Assembly: GCA_029433475.1 (NCBI GenBank)
Contig: JAQTIE010000010.1
Coordinates: forward strand, 1 to 62,073
Reading direction: 5' to 3'
DNA length: 62,073 bases
Source of the DNA: Neisseriaceae bacterium ESL0693
GTDB taxonomy: Bacteria; Pseudomonadota; Gammaproteobacteria; Burkholderiales; Neisseriaceae
Shown here: positions 36,253 through 44,153 of the stretch, one piece after another
Layout of the letters: each line of letters starts with the position of its first letter
Numbering within the stretch: the stretch's first letter is position 1
Position numbers and translations under genes: made by a program
The notes under the pieces: model-generated
What the model was told of the DNA's origin: nothing
The model's database searches: none
What the model saw: the letters and a program-made list of their open reading frames with translations, nothing else

Positions 36253-38259
36253 TTATAAGGCATACCGTAAATTGGCAAACCAAGTACGACCCGCCATGGG
36301 ATAACCATCGGATAATTCATAATTCTTATCAGTCAGATTCTGAACGCCGGCTTCAACCTGCCATTTTTTATTCGGCTGCCAAACCATTTTACTGTCCAGG
36401 CGCACAAAACCACTCAAGGTACGCCATTGATTGCCATAACTGACTTGCCGCCCTTTTTCTGCCTGTGCTGAGGCGAGTAAAGTCAGTCTTTCAACCGGCT
36501 GATATTGGGTATAGGCAAAAACTTTATGCTTGGGGGTATTCAGTAATGGCGTATGATGATCATTGAGGTTCTTACGCTGTAAATAAGTATAATTTATCCC
36601 CACTTTATACTGCGGGTTCAATTGCTTATCCAAACTTACTTCTATACCCGCATGCCGGGTTTTACCCATGTTCTGTTCCTGGGAACAATAGCCGATCACA
36701 CTACCGGCAGGACATTGATGCTGAGTATCTGCAACATAAACACTCTGAATTTCATTCCTTAGCCTGCTGTAAAACAGTGCAATCTGACTGTCTAAGCCAT
36801 CGACAAACTGACCTTTCCACCCCAATTCAACACTATTGGCTTTTTCTGCCCGTAAACCGGCATTCGGAATAGCCTTACCCATACGATAGGAATAACGATC
36901 TTTCAAGGTTGGAAAACGGGAACGGGCAGACACATTACCATACAATACCTGCGCCTGATTGAGTTGATAAGACAATTCAGCCAGCGCATTGGTGGATGAT
37001 GATGAGGCTTTGGCAAACTGAGCCGGCAGCGAACGGCTGTATTGCCTTTCATGGCTGACACCCCAGCGTAGCTGCCATTGAGGTGTTAAGCGGATTTTAT
37101 TTTCTGTAGCCAGCACCTGTGTGGCATCTTTATACACTTCATCACTTGAAAAATCGTGATGTTCATCACGCTTATACTGGTAACTCAGCTGCCACAGCTG
37201 ATTGGTAAAACGGGTATTAATCCAGTTGATGCTGCCACCCACGGTTTTATCATGGTAAATACTCGGCTCTTCTTTTAAGGCAGAATAGTAGGCGTTACGA
37301 TACATATCCAGTCTGTTTTTATAACTGTCATGGAATAGGCGTAACTGAATACGGTTATGATCACCCAGGTGAGTATTACCAAGAAAATAATAACTATCTT
37401 TATCCCATTGCGGCCAGCGCCAGTATTTGGCTCGGGTATTGGCCTCATCACCCACATAGGCCGGCTGGCCTTTTTCAGAACGAATCGCGCTATAGCCAAT
37501 GGCATATTCATCACCATTGTCCGGTATGAGGCCGATTTTAAAACCATATTTACGATCCAGATACTGGGCATTCTGGCGATAATGGCCTTCATCCGTGGGT
37601 CTGGCCTTTTCATCTTTGAAATGTTTCGGTAAGCGGAATTTATGCGAATCAATAAAACCGAAATTACCCTGAGCATAAAATAAACCGGTATTACTGCCCA
37701 GATTAAATGATTGTAATTTGTCTCCGGAACTATTAATCCCGCTGGCTGCGCCAAATTCAAAAGCTTTCACTGGTTTGCGGCTGACCAGATTGATGGCACC
37801 GCCCAAAGTATTGGCACCATACAACAATGAAGTGCCTGATTTGGACAGACGGATTTCAGATAAATCGGTGGTAAGAAAACGGGCGAAATCCACATAACCA
37901 TCATAAGGCACATACTGGGGAATGCCGTCCAGAAAAATCGGTACCTGACGAGAATCAAAGCCCCGTACCTGTAAACCAGTTTCATTGCGGCCACCGATAA
38001 AATCAATATTGACTCCGGGCATGGTATTGAGCGCCTCGGCAATATTGTGGGCGTCGCGCTTTTCCAAGGTATCCCGCTTCATGACTTGTTCGTCTGCCGG
38101 CGTATTATTGACGGTTGCGGCAGTCACCTCTATCTGCCCCAATTCAAATTCATGGGCATGTTTACTGGCCGATGATGCAAAGGCCATGCCAGGCACAATC
38201 GCCCAAATCCATAAAAGCCATTTCTCAGATCCGTTCATTTTTATTTTTACACGATACAT
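36253..38259 (-). CDS. TonB-dependent outer-membrane receptor, putative molybdenum/tungsten or metal-chelate uptake
   Basis: This protein of about 668 residues has a signal peptide, a TonB-box-like GQIEVTAATV, a plug domain (MPGVNIDFIGGRNETGLQVRG, LDGIPQYVPYDG, LLYGANTLGGAINLVSRKP) and a 22-strand-type barrel. The start is uncertain (38277, 38259 or 38238). I chose 38259 because it gives a basic N-region, but none has a good ribosome binding site. It is the first gene of a six-gene minus-strand operon. A ModE-like site about 120 bases upstream supports regulation by molybdate. Confidence 0.85.
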   Translation of the reverse strand: MYRVKIKMNGSEKWLLWIWAIVPGMAFASSASKHAHEFELGQIEVTAATVNNTPADEQVMKRDTLEKRDAHNIAEALNTMPGVNIDFIGGRNETGLQVRGFDSRQVPIFLDGIPQYVPYDGYVDFARFLTTDLSEIRLSKSGTSLLYGANTLGGAINLVSRKPVKAFEFGAASGINSSGDKLQSFNLGSNTGLFYAQGNFGFIDSHKFRLPKHFKDEKARPTDEGHYRQNAQYLDRKYGFKIGLIPDNGDEYAIGYSAIRSEKGQPAYVGDEANTRAKYWRWPQWDKDSYYFLGNTHLGDHNRIQLRLFHDSYKNRLDMYRNAYYSALKEEPSIYHDKTVGGSINWINTRFTNQLWQLSYQYKRDEHHDFSSDEVYKDATQVLATENKIRLTPQWQLRWGVSHERQYSRSLPAQFAKASSSSTNALAELSYQLNQAQVLYGNVSARSRFPTLKDRYSYRMGKAIPNAGLRAEKANSVELGWKGQFVDGLDSQIALFYSRLRNEIQSVYVADTQHQCPAGSVIGYCSQEQNMGKTRHAGIEVSLDKQLNPQYKVGINYTYLQRKNLNDHHTPLLNTPKHKVFAYTQYQPVERLTLLASAQAEKGRQVSYGNQWRTLSGFVRLDSKMVWQPNKKWQVEAGVQNLTDKNYELSDGYPMAGRTWFANLRYAL

Positions 38260-38378
38260 TAGAAAATATACGCGCATTTTAATAGAATTACTTTACTTTC
38301 ATAATAGTTTTTATTTATGGGTTAGTGCATTATTAAATAATTTAACATTAATTCATATCATGAATAAATGAATTAAAT

Positions 38379-38402
38379 AATATATATTAATCATAAACCG
38401 CG
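38379..38402. promoter_or_regulatory. Candidate ModE-like site upstream of the TonB receptor operon
   Basis: On the minus strand the site reads CGG, then TTTATG, then ATTAATATATA. The operator-like site before modA, read in the same sense, is CGG, AATATAG, ATTAATATATA. The 11-base core is identical, with a one-base difference in spacing. The region lies where the TonB receptor promoter should be. AT-richness makes chance similarity possible. Confidence 0.4.
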
Positions 38403-38473
38403 TACCAGACAGGCTGTATGCGCCTGAACGGTACCAGAATTTTTTAATCCGTCATGATAAATCAAATTTATTT

Positions 38474-38896
38474 TTAACGAAATATTTCATTTGTATCGGC
38501 CAGATTGACCCGGGTTGACAACGCATGTAGTGCAATCTGATGCAATCTGGCTGACCGTGGTAGTGACATCGGTTAATACAGTTACCTTATAGTGATTAGC
38601 TTCGTTAGCCAACGCCGTTAACATCACACCATTCTGTGTCATCATACCGGCAATAATGAGTTCATCCACCGCCAGCTGCTGCAAAATATCTTGTAAATCC
38701 GTCTTGAAAAAAGCATCAGCATAATGTTTTACCACAACAGGGGCATCCTGTATCACAGCAGCAATCCGAGGATGGAATTCTACCCCTTCAGTATTTTCAT
38801 TAAAAAATGAGCAAAACCTTGCGCAGGATCAGCAATTTGTTTAATGAAGACAACCGGCGTTTGCTTGCTCTGTGCTTTTTCAATGACCTGAAGCAT
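38474..38896 (-). pseudogene. Isochorismatase-family hydrolase, multiply disrupted
   Basis: Three reading frames together give an isochorismatase-like protein: QTPVVFIKQIADPAQGFAHF, then TEGVEFHPRIAAVIQDAPVV through VTVLTDVTTTVSQIA, then LHALSTRVNLADTNEIFR. The first break is at an A6 run (38802-38807). The second is a 10-bp tandem duplication (38531-38550). The usual catalytic cysteine of MTQNCV is glycine (about 38628). The N-terminal quarter is missing and replaced by phage-like sequence. The gene is dead. Confidence 0.85.
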
Positions 38897-39084
38897 CTAA
38901 TATTTGAAAGAGACTGTGCACATTGCGCTATTTTCGCGTCTGTCAGCCCTTTTTCACTTTTTGCAGCGGATTTATAGGCATTATCCAGCATGCGCATACT
39001 TTTTATCGTCTTTTGCTCAGCTGAATTCCTACCAGCAACAAAGCCCGCAGTATCAAGCCCCATCCTGACGGTTAAATCGTCCAT
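38897..39084 (-). pseudogene. Phage tail tape-measure N-terminal fragment
   Basis: The frame begins MDDLTVRMGLDTAGFVAG and continues with polar helical sequence, similar to the start of phage tail tape-measure proteins (DLTVR-G-DT pattern). It then runs out of frame into the isochorismatase remnant and stops at 38800. This marks a recombination junction left by a lost prophage. Confidence 0.55.
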
Positions 39085-39099
39085 ACCTCAAACCCCAAT

Positions 39100-39125
39100 A
39101 AAAAAGCCAGTCATAAAGACTGGCT
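39100..39125 (-). terminator. Terminator of the J-like gene unit
   Basis: On the minus strand AGCCAGTC pairs with GACTGGCT (39105-39112 and 39118-39125) and is followed by six T. It lies 49 bases after the stop at 39174. Confidence 0.85.
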
Positions 39126-39173
39126 ATCAATTCTAACTACTCAATATTATTAAACCAAAACGTTTAACAACTA

Positions 39174-39959
39174 TCACATAGGTATCGATAAATAATTTCC
39201 TTGATTTAGATTATTTTGACATAATGCATAATACTGAATAGCAAATGAATCACTACCATCATTAATTAAATAGGCATTTTCAATACCATCATTTTTACTT
39301 AAATTTGTAAAAAATTTGCTATATCCCTGAATACTATTTTTATTTGCAATCTCTCCGCAAATAAAAATAGTACCTGGTTTCCCTAGTACTATAAAAACAT
39401 TTTTAAGTGAAAAGTTATCAGAGCCAGAAATTTGCTGCAATTTATATTTTATAAACTCCTTCTTATCATTCGGCGTAACTCTATTGTTTACTAATCTATC
39501 GTTAATAACATCGTTTTCCTTATCAAGGATGTTATTAACCTCATTAAAATTAGAACATACGGTATTTACTATTGCATCAGCACTAGAGCCTTCTACAGGT
39601 ACAATCAATTTCGGATCCGGTCTATACATTAATGCTTTCTCAAGTGTATCACCGTCTCCAAGATATCTTATACTTTGTGAATCACAATCAATTTCATGTT
39701 TTGAATAACTTGTTCCACTGCTACCCACCCTTTCAATTATTGCTTCAAATAATCCACTAGAATTTTTCTTGTGCCATATAATCTTATATGTCGTATTTGG
39801 CTCATTATGAGGAATAATAAGGTTTTCTTTATCTCTTTGAACTTTTTCCGCTTCGTTTTTTTCTTCAGTGCTCGGAGTAGGAATATTATTATCTGCTTCA
39901 ATGATCTCCTGTTTTTTTAGCTTTTGAATTACTACAAGAGGAATAAAGGAAAAATACAA
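39174..39959 (-). CDS. C-terminal half of a frameshifted J-like membrane protein
   Basis: The frame has a nominal start at 39959, but the sequence from there to about 39917 duplicates the membrane helix of the upstream ORF in another frame. Real homology probably starts after the A7 run at 39912-39918, reading QEIIEADNNIPTP and onward. The product is polar and asparagine-rich with a predicted alpha/beta domain (residues about 60-260) and contains cysteines. I do not recognise the domain. It is likely joined to the upstream ORF by a one-base slip. Confidence 0.55.
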   Translation of the reverse strand: MYFSFIPLVVIQKLKKQEIIEADNNIPTPSTEEKNEAEKVQRDKENLIIPHNEPNTTYKIIWHKKNSSGLFEAIIERVGSSGTSYSKHEIDCDSQSIRYLGDGDTLEKALMYRPDPKLIVPVEGSSADAIVNTVCSNFNEVNNILDKENDVINDRLVNNRVTPNDKKEFIKYKLQQISGSDNFSLKNVFIVLGKPGTIFICGEIANKNSIQGYSKFFTNLSKNDGIENAYLINDGSDSFAIQYYALCQNNLNQGNYLSIPM

Positions 39960-40338
39960 TCATCACTAAAAAGATAATACCTGCTATGCCAAGAATTGAA
40001 TTCACAAAATTACTTTGTTTATCATTATGCTGTTTATCATCTATCTTGCTAGGTACTCCTTCTTCATCTAAAGGCATCTCCTTTTTACTATTTTCTGGTG
40101 TTTTCTCGTTTTTACTAGACGGGATTAATTCATCCAAAAGCTCCGGATATTCTTTAAACAATTTAGTGTTATATTTCTTACGCGCTTCCAGATCGAGTAG
40201 AATCTGCTGACATAGCTGCAAATCCGCCAGTTCAATACGCTGACTCTCTGCCGCAGAACACATGGCTTTTTTAATTTCCTCTACTGAGACGACGGGCGAA
40301 ACATCTAAAAGCTGGTATAAGTTTTTGAAGTCAGACAT
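39898..40338 (-). CDS. J-domain-like N-terminal region with membrane anchor (frameshifted gene)
   Basis: Residues 1-70 (MSDFKNLYQLLDVSP...) resemble a degenerate J-domain without the HPD triad and match the N-terminus of the protein at 51264. An acidic/lysine linker follows, then a membrane helix (SILGIAGIIFLVMIVFFLY). The frame ends SKAKKTGDH directly at an A7 run (39912-39918). Skipping one A would fuse it to the downstream 39174 ORF as SKAKKQEIIEAD. It may be one gene expressed by slippage, a phase-variable gene, or a fresh pseudogene. Confidence 0.65.
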   Translation of the reverse strand: MSDFKNLYQLLDVSPVVSVEEIKKAMCSAAESQRIELADLQLCQQILLDLEARKKYNTKLFKEYPELLDELIPSSKNEKTPENSKKEMPLDEEGVPSKIDDKQHNDKQSNFVNSILGIAGIIFLVMIVFFLYSSCSNSKAKKTGDH

Positions 40339-40375
40339 CATAACCCTTTCTGTATTTTCAGAAAGAATACTAAAA

Positions 40376-40637
40376 TTAACCCAAGGCGTCTAATACTGCC
40401 TCAATTTCAGCAACATTAACTGTCTCTGATTTGTCTGCTTCTTTGCCTTCTTCGCTTTCCAGTTTCAGCATAAAAGCCGATATATCGCCAACGGCTAAGC
40501 TTATGTTCTGTATTGGCCAGAGGAAACAGCCCGCCTTCAAAAGAATCATTTTGTCGATCAATGACAATCAAGCGAAACGACTCATCATTTACTCCTTTGC
40601 TATTTAATACCACATACCCTACAGAAAGTATCAGCAT
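40376..40637 (-). pseudogene. Frameshifted small gene, probably phage-derived
   Basis: Two overlapping frames form one coherent sequence. The first reads SFRLIVIDRQNDSFEGGLF then PLANTEHKLS. The second continues AVGDISAFMLKLESEEG to VAEIEAVLDALG and a stop. A single base lesion near 40500 separates them. It lies among phage and gene debris. I do not recognise the family. Confidence 0.5.
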
Positions 40638-40705
40638 ATATCTGAGTCAGCAAAACAAGCAACTCCGGCTCTTTGTCCTGAGCCGGCTGAATCACGGGCA
40701 CAAGA

Positions 40706-41620
40706 TTACGCCATCAGTAAAAATGGATTAACACCACCTCGTTGCCAGTTGTCTTTGCTCAGCAACACATCCAGCGCCAGAGTGGCCAGATCATCCGCCA
40801 CCGGATCAGCATTCTGTTGCTTTTCCAGCTGATAACGTTTGCGATAACCATGACACTGGGGGCAACATTCGGCCTCAGCCGCAGCCAGCACTTCGTTATC
40901 AGTGGTTTCAATCCGGTAGGCTCCCAGATCATGATCGTGATCACAGAAACTACAGCGCGCCCGCACACTGTGCCAGCGACTGTTACACAAATCACAATGC
41001 AGATAACGCAAACCAGCCAGTTCGCCCTGCCCGATAATCACCGCCCCCACGGCATCATGACCGCAGCAAGGACAAAAACCGATTTCTGCCGATGGTGTTA
41101 TCTGCTCTTCATGCAATTCATGCGCAGCACGGGTATAGACGATTTGCAGCAATGCATTGAGCCAGATGGTGTAATCCTGCTCCGCCAGAGTCAAGTCATG
41201 AATTCGCGCCCGTTGCAATAATGCTATTTGCTCACTGAGTGGCAAAGCCAGTAATTCCTGCCATACCCGCTGTGCGGTGGGCGTGAGTCTGGTGTGTATG
41301 GCCTGATGCAGGTGACTGAATAACTGCGGCCAGCTTGGGGCATACTGGTCAATCAGATCAGGCGACAAAGGCAATACATCGGCTTTAATGACTGGTTTTA
41401 AAACAGTCAGTTTTTGACAGAGGTCTTCTTGCGCCAGACACACTGCAGCCAGTAAATCCAGATAATGCGCCCAATTGGAATCAGCAACTGCAATGGTTCT
41501 GGCCAGATGATTCAGACGTCTGGCACGGGCTGTAAATAATTCATCTTCTGGTGCCCGCCAGAAAGGAATGTGAAAAAACGGTTGTTGCTGAATCTCGTCG
41601 GGGGTCATGGAGATATTCAT
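40706..41620 (-). CDS. fdhE: Formate dehydrogenase accessory protein FdhE
   Basis: This 304-residue cytoplasmic protein has four CxxC pairs in its C-terminal half (CPCC, CDLC, CSFC, CPQC), which bind iron in FdhE. It is needed for activity of respiratory formate dehydrogenases of the FdnG type. It follows fdhD after 17 bases and ends the fdnGHI-fdhD-fdhE set. Confidence 0.93.
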   Translation of the reverse strand: MNISMTPDEIQQQPFFHIPFWRAPEDELFTARARRLNHLARTIAVADSNWAHYLDLLAAVCLAQEDLCQKLTVLKPVIKADVLPLSPDLIDQYAPSWPQLFSHLHQAIHTRLTPTAQRVWQELLALPLSEQIALLQRARIHDLTLAEQDYTIWLNALLQIVYTRAAHELHEEQITPSAEIGFCPCCGHDAVGAVIIGQGELAGLRYLHCDLCNSRWHSVRARCSFCDHDHDLGAYRIETTDNEVLAAAEAECCPQCHGYRKRYQLEKQQNADPVADDLATLALDVLLSKDNWQRGGVNPFLLMA

Positions 41621-41637
41621 ACACTACTTTCTGATGT

Positions 41638-42441
41638 TTAGGATTGCAGTAATTCGGCATGGGTATAAATCACCTGACGGTCAGGACGGGCAAAACCAAT
41701 CAGCATAATACCTGCCTGTTGCGCCAGATCAATGGCGTAATCCGTGGGAGCAGAAACCGCCACCAGACAACCAATACCAGCCATTGCGGTTTTAACCACC
41801 ATCTCAAAACTGGCACGACTGGAAATCAGTATAAATCCTTGTTGCCAAGGGGTTGATTGCTGTAAACCCCAGCCCAGTAATTTATCCAAAGCATTATGCC
41901 GCCCAACATCTTCATAAACCTGCACAATGTTCCCTGCCTGATTGACCCATGCGGCACCATGTACTGAACCGGTGGCATGACGTAATGGCTGATGCTGTTC
42001 AAAATCATGTAATGCCCGCTCAATCGCCTGTGGGGTCAGTGTTGATTTAAGCCGTTGATGGGCGGGTAATTGCGGTTTCACGGCGGCCAGACTTTCCAGC
42101 CCGCACAAACCACAGCCAGTACGGCCACTTAACTGCCGGCGGCGGCCTTTTAACTGTAAAAAAGCCTCAGTGGCAATTTCCAGTTGCACAACGAAGCCAT
42201 TCGGATCGGTACTGACCTCAATATCATACACTTGAGACAGCGACTGAATAATGCCTTCACTCAAACTGAATCCCAGTGCCAGCTGGGGTAAATCCTGCGG
42301 TGTCGCCATCAGCACCACATGCGAAATGCCGTTATAAACCAGTGCTACCGCCACTTCTTTACTAATGCAATCCGTATCTATGTTGCGCTGATTGTGTGTG
42401 GTAATCATGACAGAATGTGTCTGGACAGGAGAAGATTCCAT
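41638..42441 (-). CDS. fdhD: Formate dehydrogenase sulfurtransferase FdhD
   Basis: This 267-residue protein has the catalytic CxxC in SGRTGCGLCG, plus ATGSVHGAAW and EDVGRHNALDKL motifs. FdhD passes sulfur from IscS to the bis-MGD cofactor of formate dehydrogenase. It lies 122 bases after fdnI. Confidence 0.95.
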   Translation of the reverse strand: MESSPVQTHSVMITTHNQRNIDTDCISKEVAVALVYNGISHVVLMATPQDLPQLALGFSLSEGIIQSLSQVYDIEVSTDPNGFVVQLEIATEAFLQLKGRRRQLSGRTGCGLCGLESLAAVKPQLPAHQRLKSTLTPQAIERALHDFEQHQPLRHATGSVHGAAWVNQAGNIVQVYEDVGRHNALDKLLGWGLQQSTPWQQGFILISSRASFEMVVKTAMAGIGCLVAVSAPTDYAIDLAQQAGIMLIGFARPDRQVIYTHAELLQS

Positions 42442-42563
42442 ATCGAATCACTGTATTTATTAAATAGATAGACTAAAATCAAACAGAATAAACCATGATG
42501 TCCGTTTCTGCCATTCATTCCGCAGAAACGGACATCATTTAATCATATCTGCTCAGTCACCCG

Positions 42564-43223
42564 CTATTCTGAGGAAGACTGATCTGATGACTCTTGCTTT
42601 TGCACTGATTGCTGTTTGGCCATCACTTCACGATACCAGCGCGGGTGATTTTTTCTGGCCCAGGCCTCAGGTACCACGCCTTCTACCATAGCGCGAATAG
42701 TGCCTTTAATCCATAAGGCAGCATAAATATGCACGATAATACCGATGATCAGCAAAATGGCCGAAGCAGCATGTACCAATAAGGCCAGCTGTACCACCCA
42801 GCGGGGGAAATAGTCGGAAAAATACTGCCGCCAGGCAATCAGGCCGGTGGCCAGCAATAATATCAGACACACCGTCATCAGCCAGAACATACATTTCTGA
42901 CCAGCATTATATTTACCAGTATCACCGGCATCGCCCACCACCAGCACTTTTTTAATCGACTTAAACCATACCCAGTCTTCCTTATCAAAAAAATTATGTT
43001 TCACATAACGGAAAAACTGAATAAAAAAGCCGATAAACATCACTACCCCGATAAAAGGGTGCAACATACGCGCCAGTTGCGGTGTACCCAGAATATGGGT
43101 CAGCCAGAAAAACGATGGAAAGAAAAAACCCAGTCCGGAGATGGCCAGTAATACAAAACAACCCGCTACAATCCAGTGATTCACTCGTTCCGATTTTTTA
43201 TAACGTTGGATAAAACGGCTCAT
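42564..43223 (-). CDS. fdnI: Formate dehydrogenase gamma subunit (cytochrome b556)
   Basis: This 219-residue membrane protein with four helices has the start RYKKSERVNHWIVAGCFVLL and HASAILLIIGIIVHIY, whose histidines bind haem. It transfers electrons from FdnH to quinone. It overlaps the fdnH stop by one base. Choice between fdnI and fdoI names is conventional. Confidence 0.93.
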   Translation of the reverse strand: MSRFIQRYKKSERVNHWIVAGCFVLLAISGLGFFFPSFFWLTHILGTPQLARMLHPFIGVVMFIGFFIQFFRYVKHNFFDKEDWVWFKSIKKVLVVGDAGDTGKYNAGQKCMFWLMTVCLILLLATGLIAWRQYFSDYFPRWVVQLALLVHAASAILLIIGIIVHIYAALWIKGTIRAMVEGVVPEAWARKNHPRWYREVMAKQQSVQKQESSDQSSSE

Positions 43224-44140
43224 CAGGCGTCCTCCTCTTCTTTGAGGATTTTGCCATCGCGGCCAATCACCTCATGTTCATCATCATCAGGCCGGCTCGG
43301 GCCAATGGTCACATAATGCAGCCAGGCGGTTGCGGCTGCCGCCAGAATACCCAGACCCGCCAATGGTTTTAATAACCCTTTCCACAGCTTAACCGTGGTA
43401 CTGATGGCCGGATGATCAGGTAAACCATGATACAGGCTGGGTTTATCCGCATGATGCAAAACATACATCACATGCGTACCGCCCACACTTTGCGGATCAT
43501 ATAAGCCAGCTTTATCAAACCCACGCTGATTCAGGTCTTTAATCCGCTCATGCGCATAGATTTTCATGTCTTCCTTACTGCCAAAATGCAGCGCGCCGGT
43601 CGGACAGGTTTTGACACAGGCCGGCTCCTGCCCTACCGCCACGCGGTCAGAACATAAGGTACATTTATAAGCGCGGTGATCTTTTTCAGAAATCCGCGGA
43701 ATATTAAACGGACAGCCACTGATACAATAGCCGCAGCCAATGCAGTTTTCTTCATGAAAATCCACAATACCGTTTTCATACTGAATAATCGCACCGGGTG
43801 AAGGGCACGCTTTCAGACAGCCTGGGTCGGCACAGTGCATACAGCCATCTTTACGGATCAGCCATTCCAGCTTGCCATATTCCTCGGTTTCAGCAAAACG
43901 CATCACCGTCCAGCTTTCTGAAGTCAGATCAATCGGATTATCATAAACACCATGATTGGTACCAATTTCATCGCGCAGATCATTCCATTCAGAACAGGCC
44001 GCCTGACAGGCTTTACAGCCAATACAGGTGGTCACATCAATCAATTTGGCCACTTCAGTCACGTGCTCACGTGCTTTGGGCATGGGCGTTAACTGGCTGG
44101 TGGCCGAACGGCGTTTAATATCTAAAGATTGCAAAGCCAT
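43223..44140 (-). CDS. fdnH: Formate dehydrogenase iron-sulfur beta subunit
   Basis: This 305-residue protein has four 4Fe-4S motifs ([46 protein letters not shown]...[10 protein letters not shown]) and a C-terminal membrane helix ([18 protein letters not shown]). It links the catalytic subunit to the cytochrome b. It lies 13 bases after fdnG. Confidence 0.95.
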   Translation of the reverse strand: MALQSLDIKRRSATSQLTPMPKAREHVTEVAKLIDVTTCIGCKACQAACSEWNDLRDEIGTNHGVYDNPIDLTSESWTVMRFAETEEYGKLEWLIRKDGCMHCADPGCLKACPSPGAIIQYENGIVDFHEENCIGCGYCISGCPFNIPRISEKDHRAYKCTLCSDRVAVGQEPACVKTCPTGALHFGSKEDMKIYAHERIKDLNQRGFDKAGLYDPQSVGGTHVMYVLHHADKPSLYHGLPDHPAISTTVKLWKGLLKPLAGLGILAAAATAWLHYVTIGPSRPDDDEHEVIGRDGKILKEEEDA

Positions 44141-44153
44141 GATTCATTCCCCC

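Noticed and set aside
39898-39959. Independent start codon at 39959 for the 39174 ORF
   Set aside because: The region from 39959 to about 39918 encodes the membrane helix in the other frame. The ORF more likely begins by slippage at the A7 run than by its own initiation.
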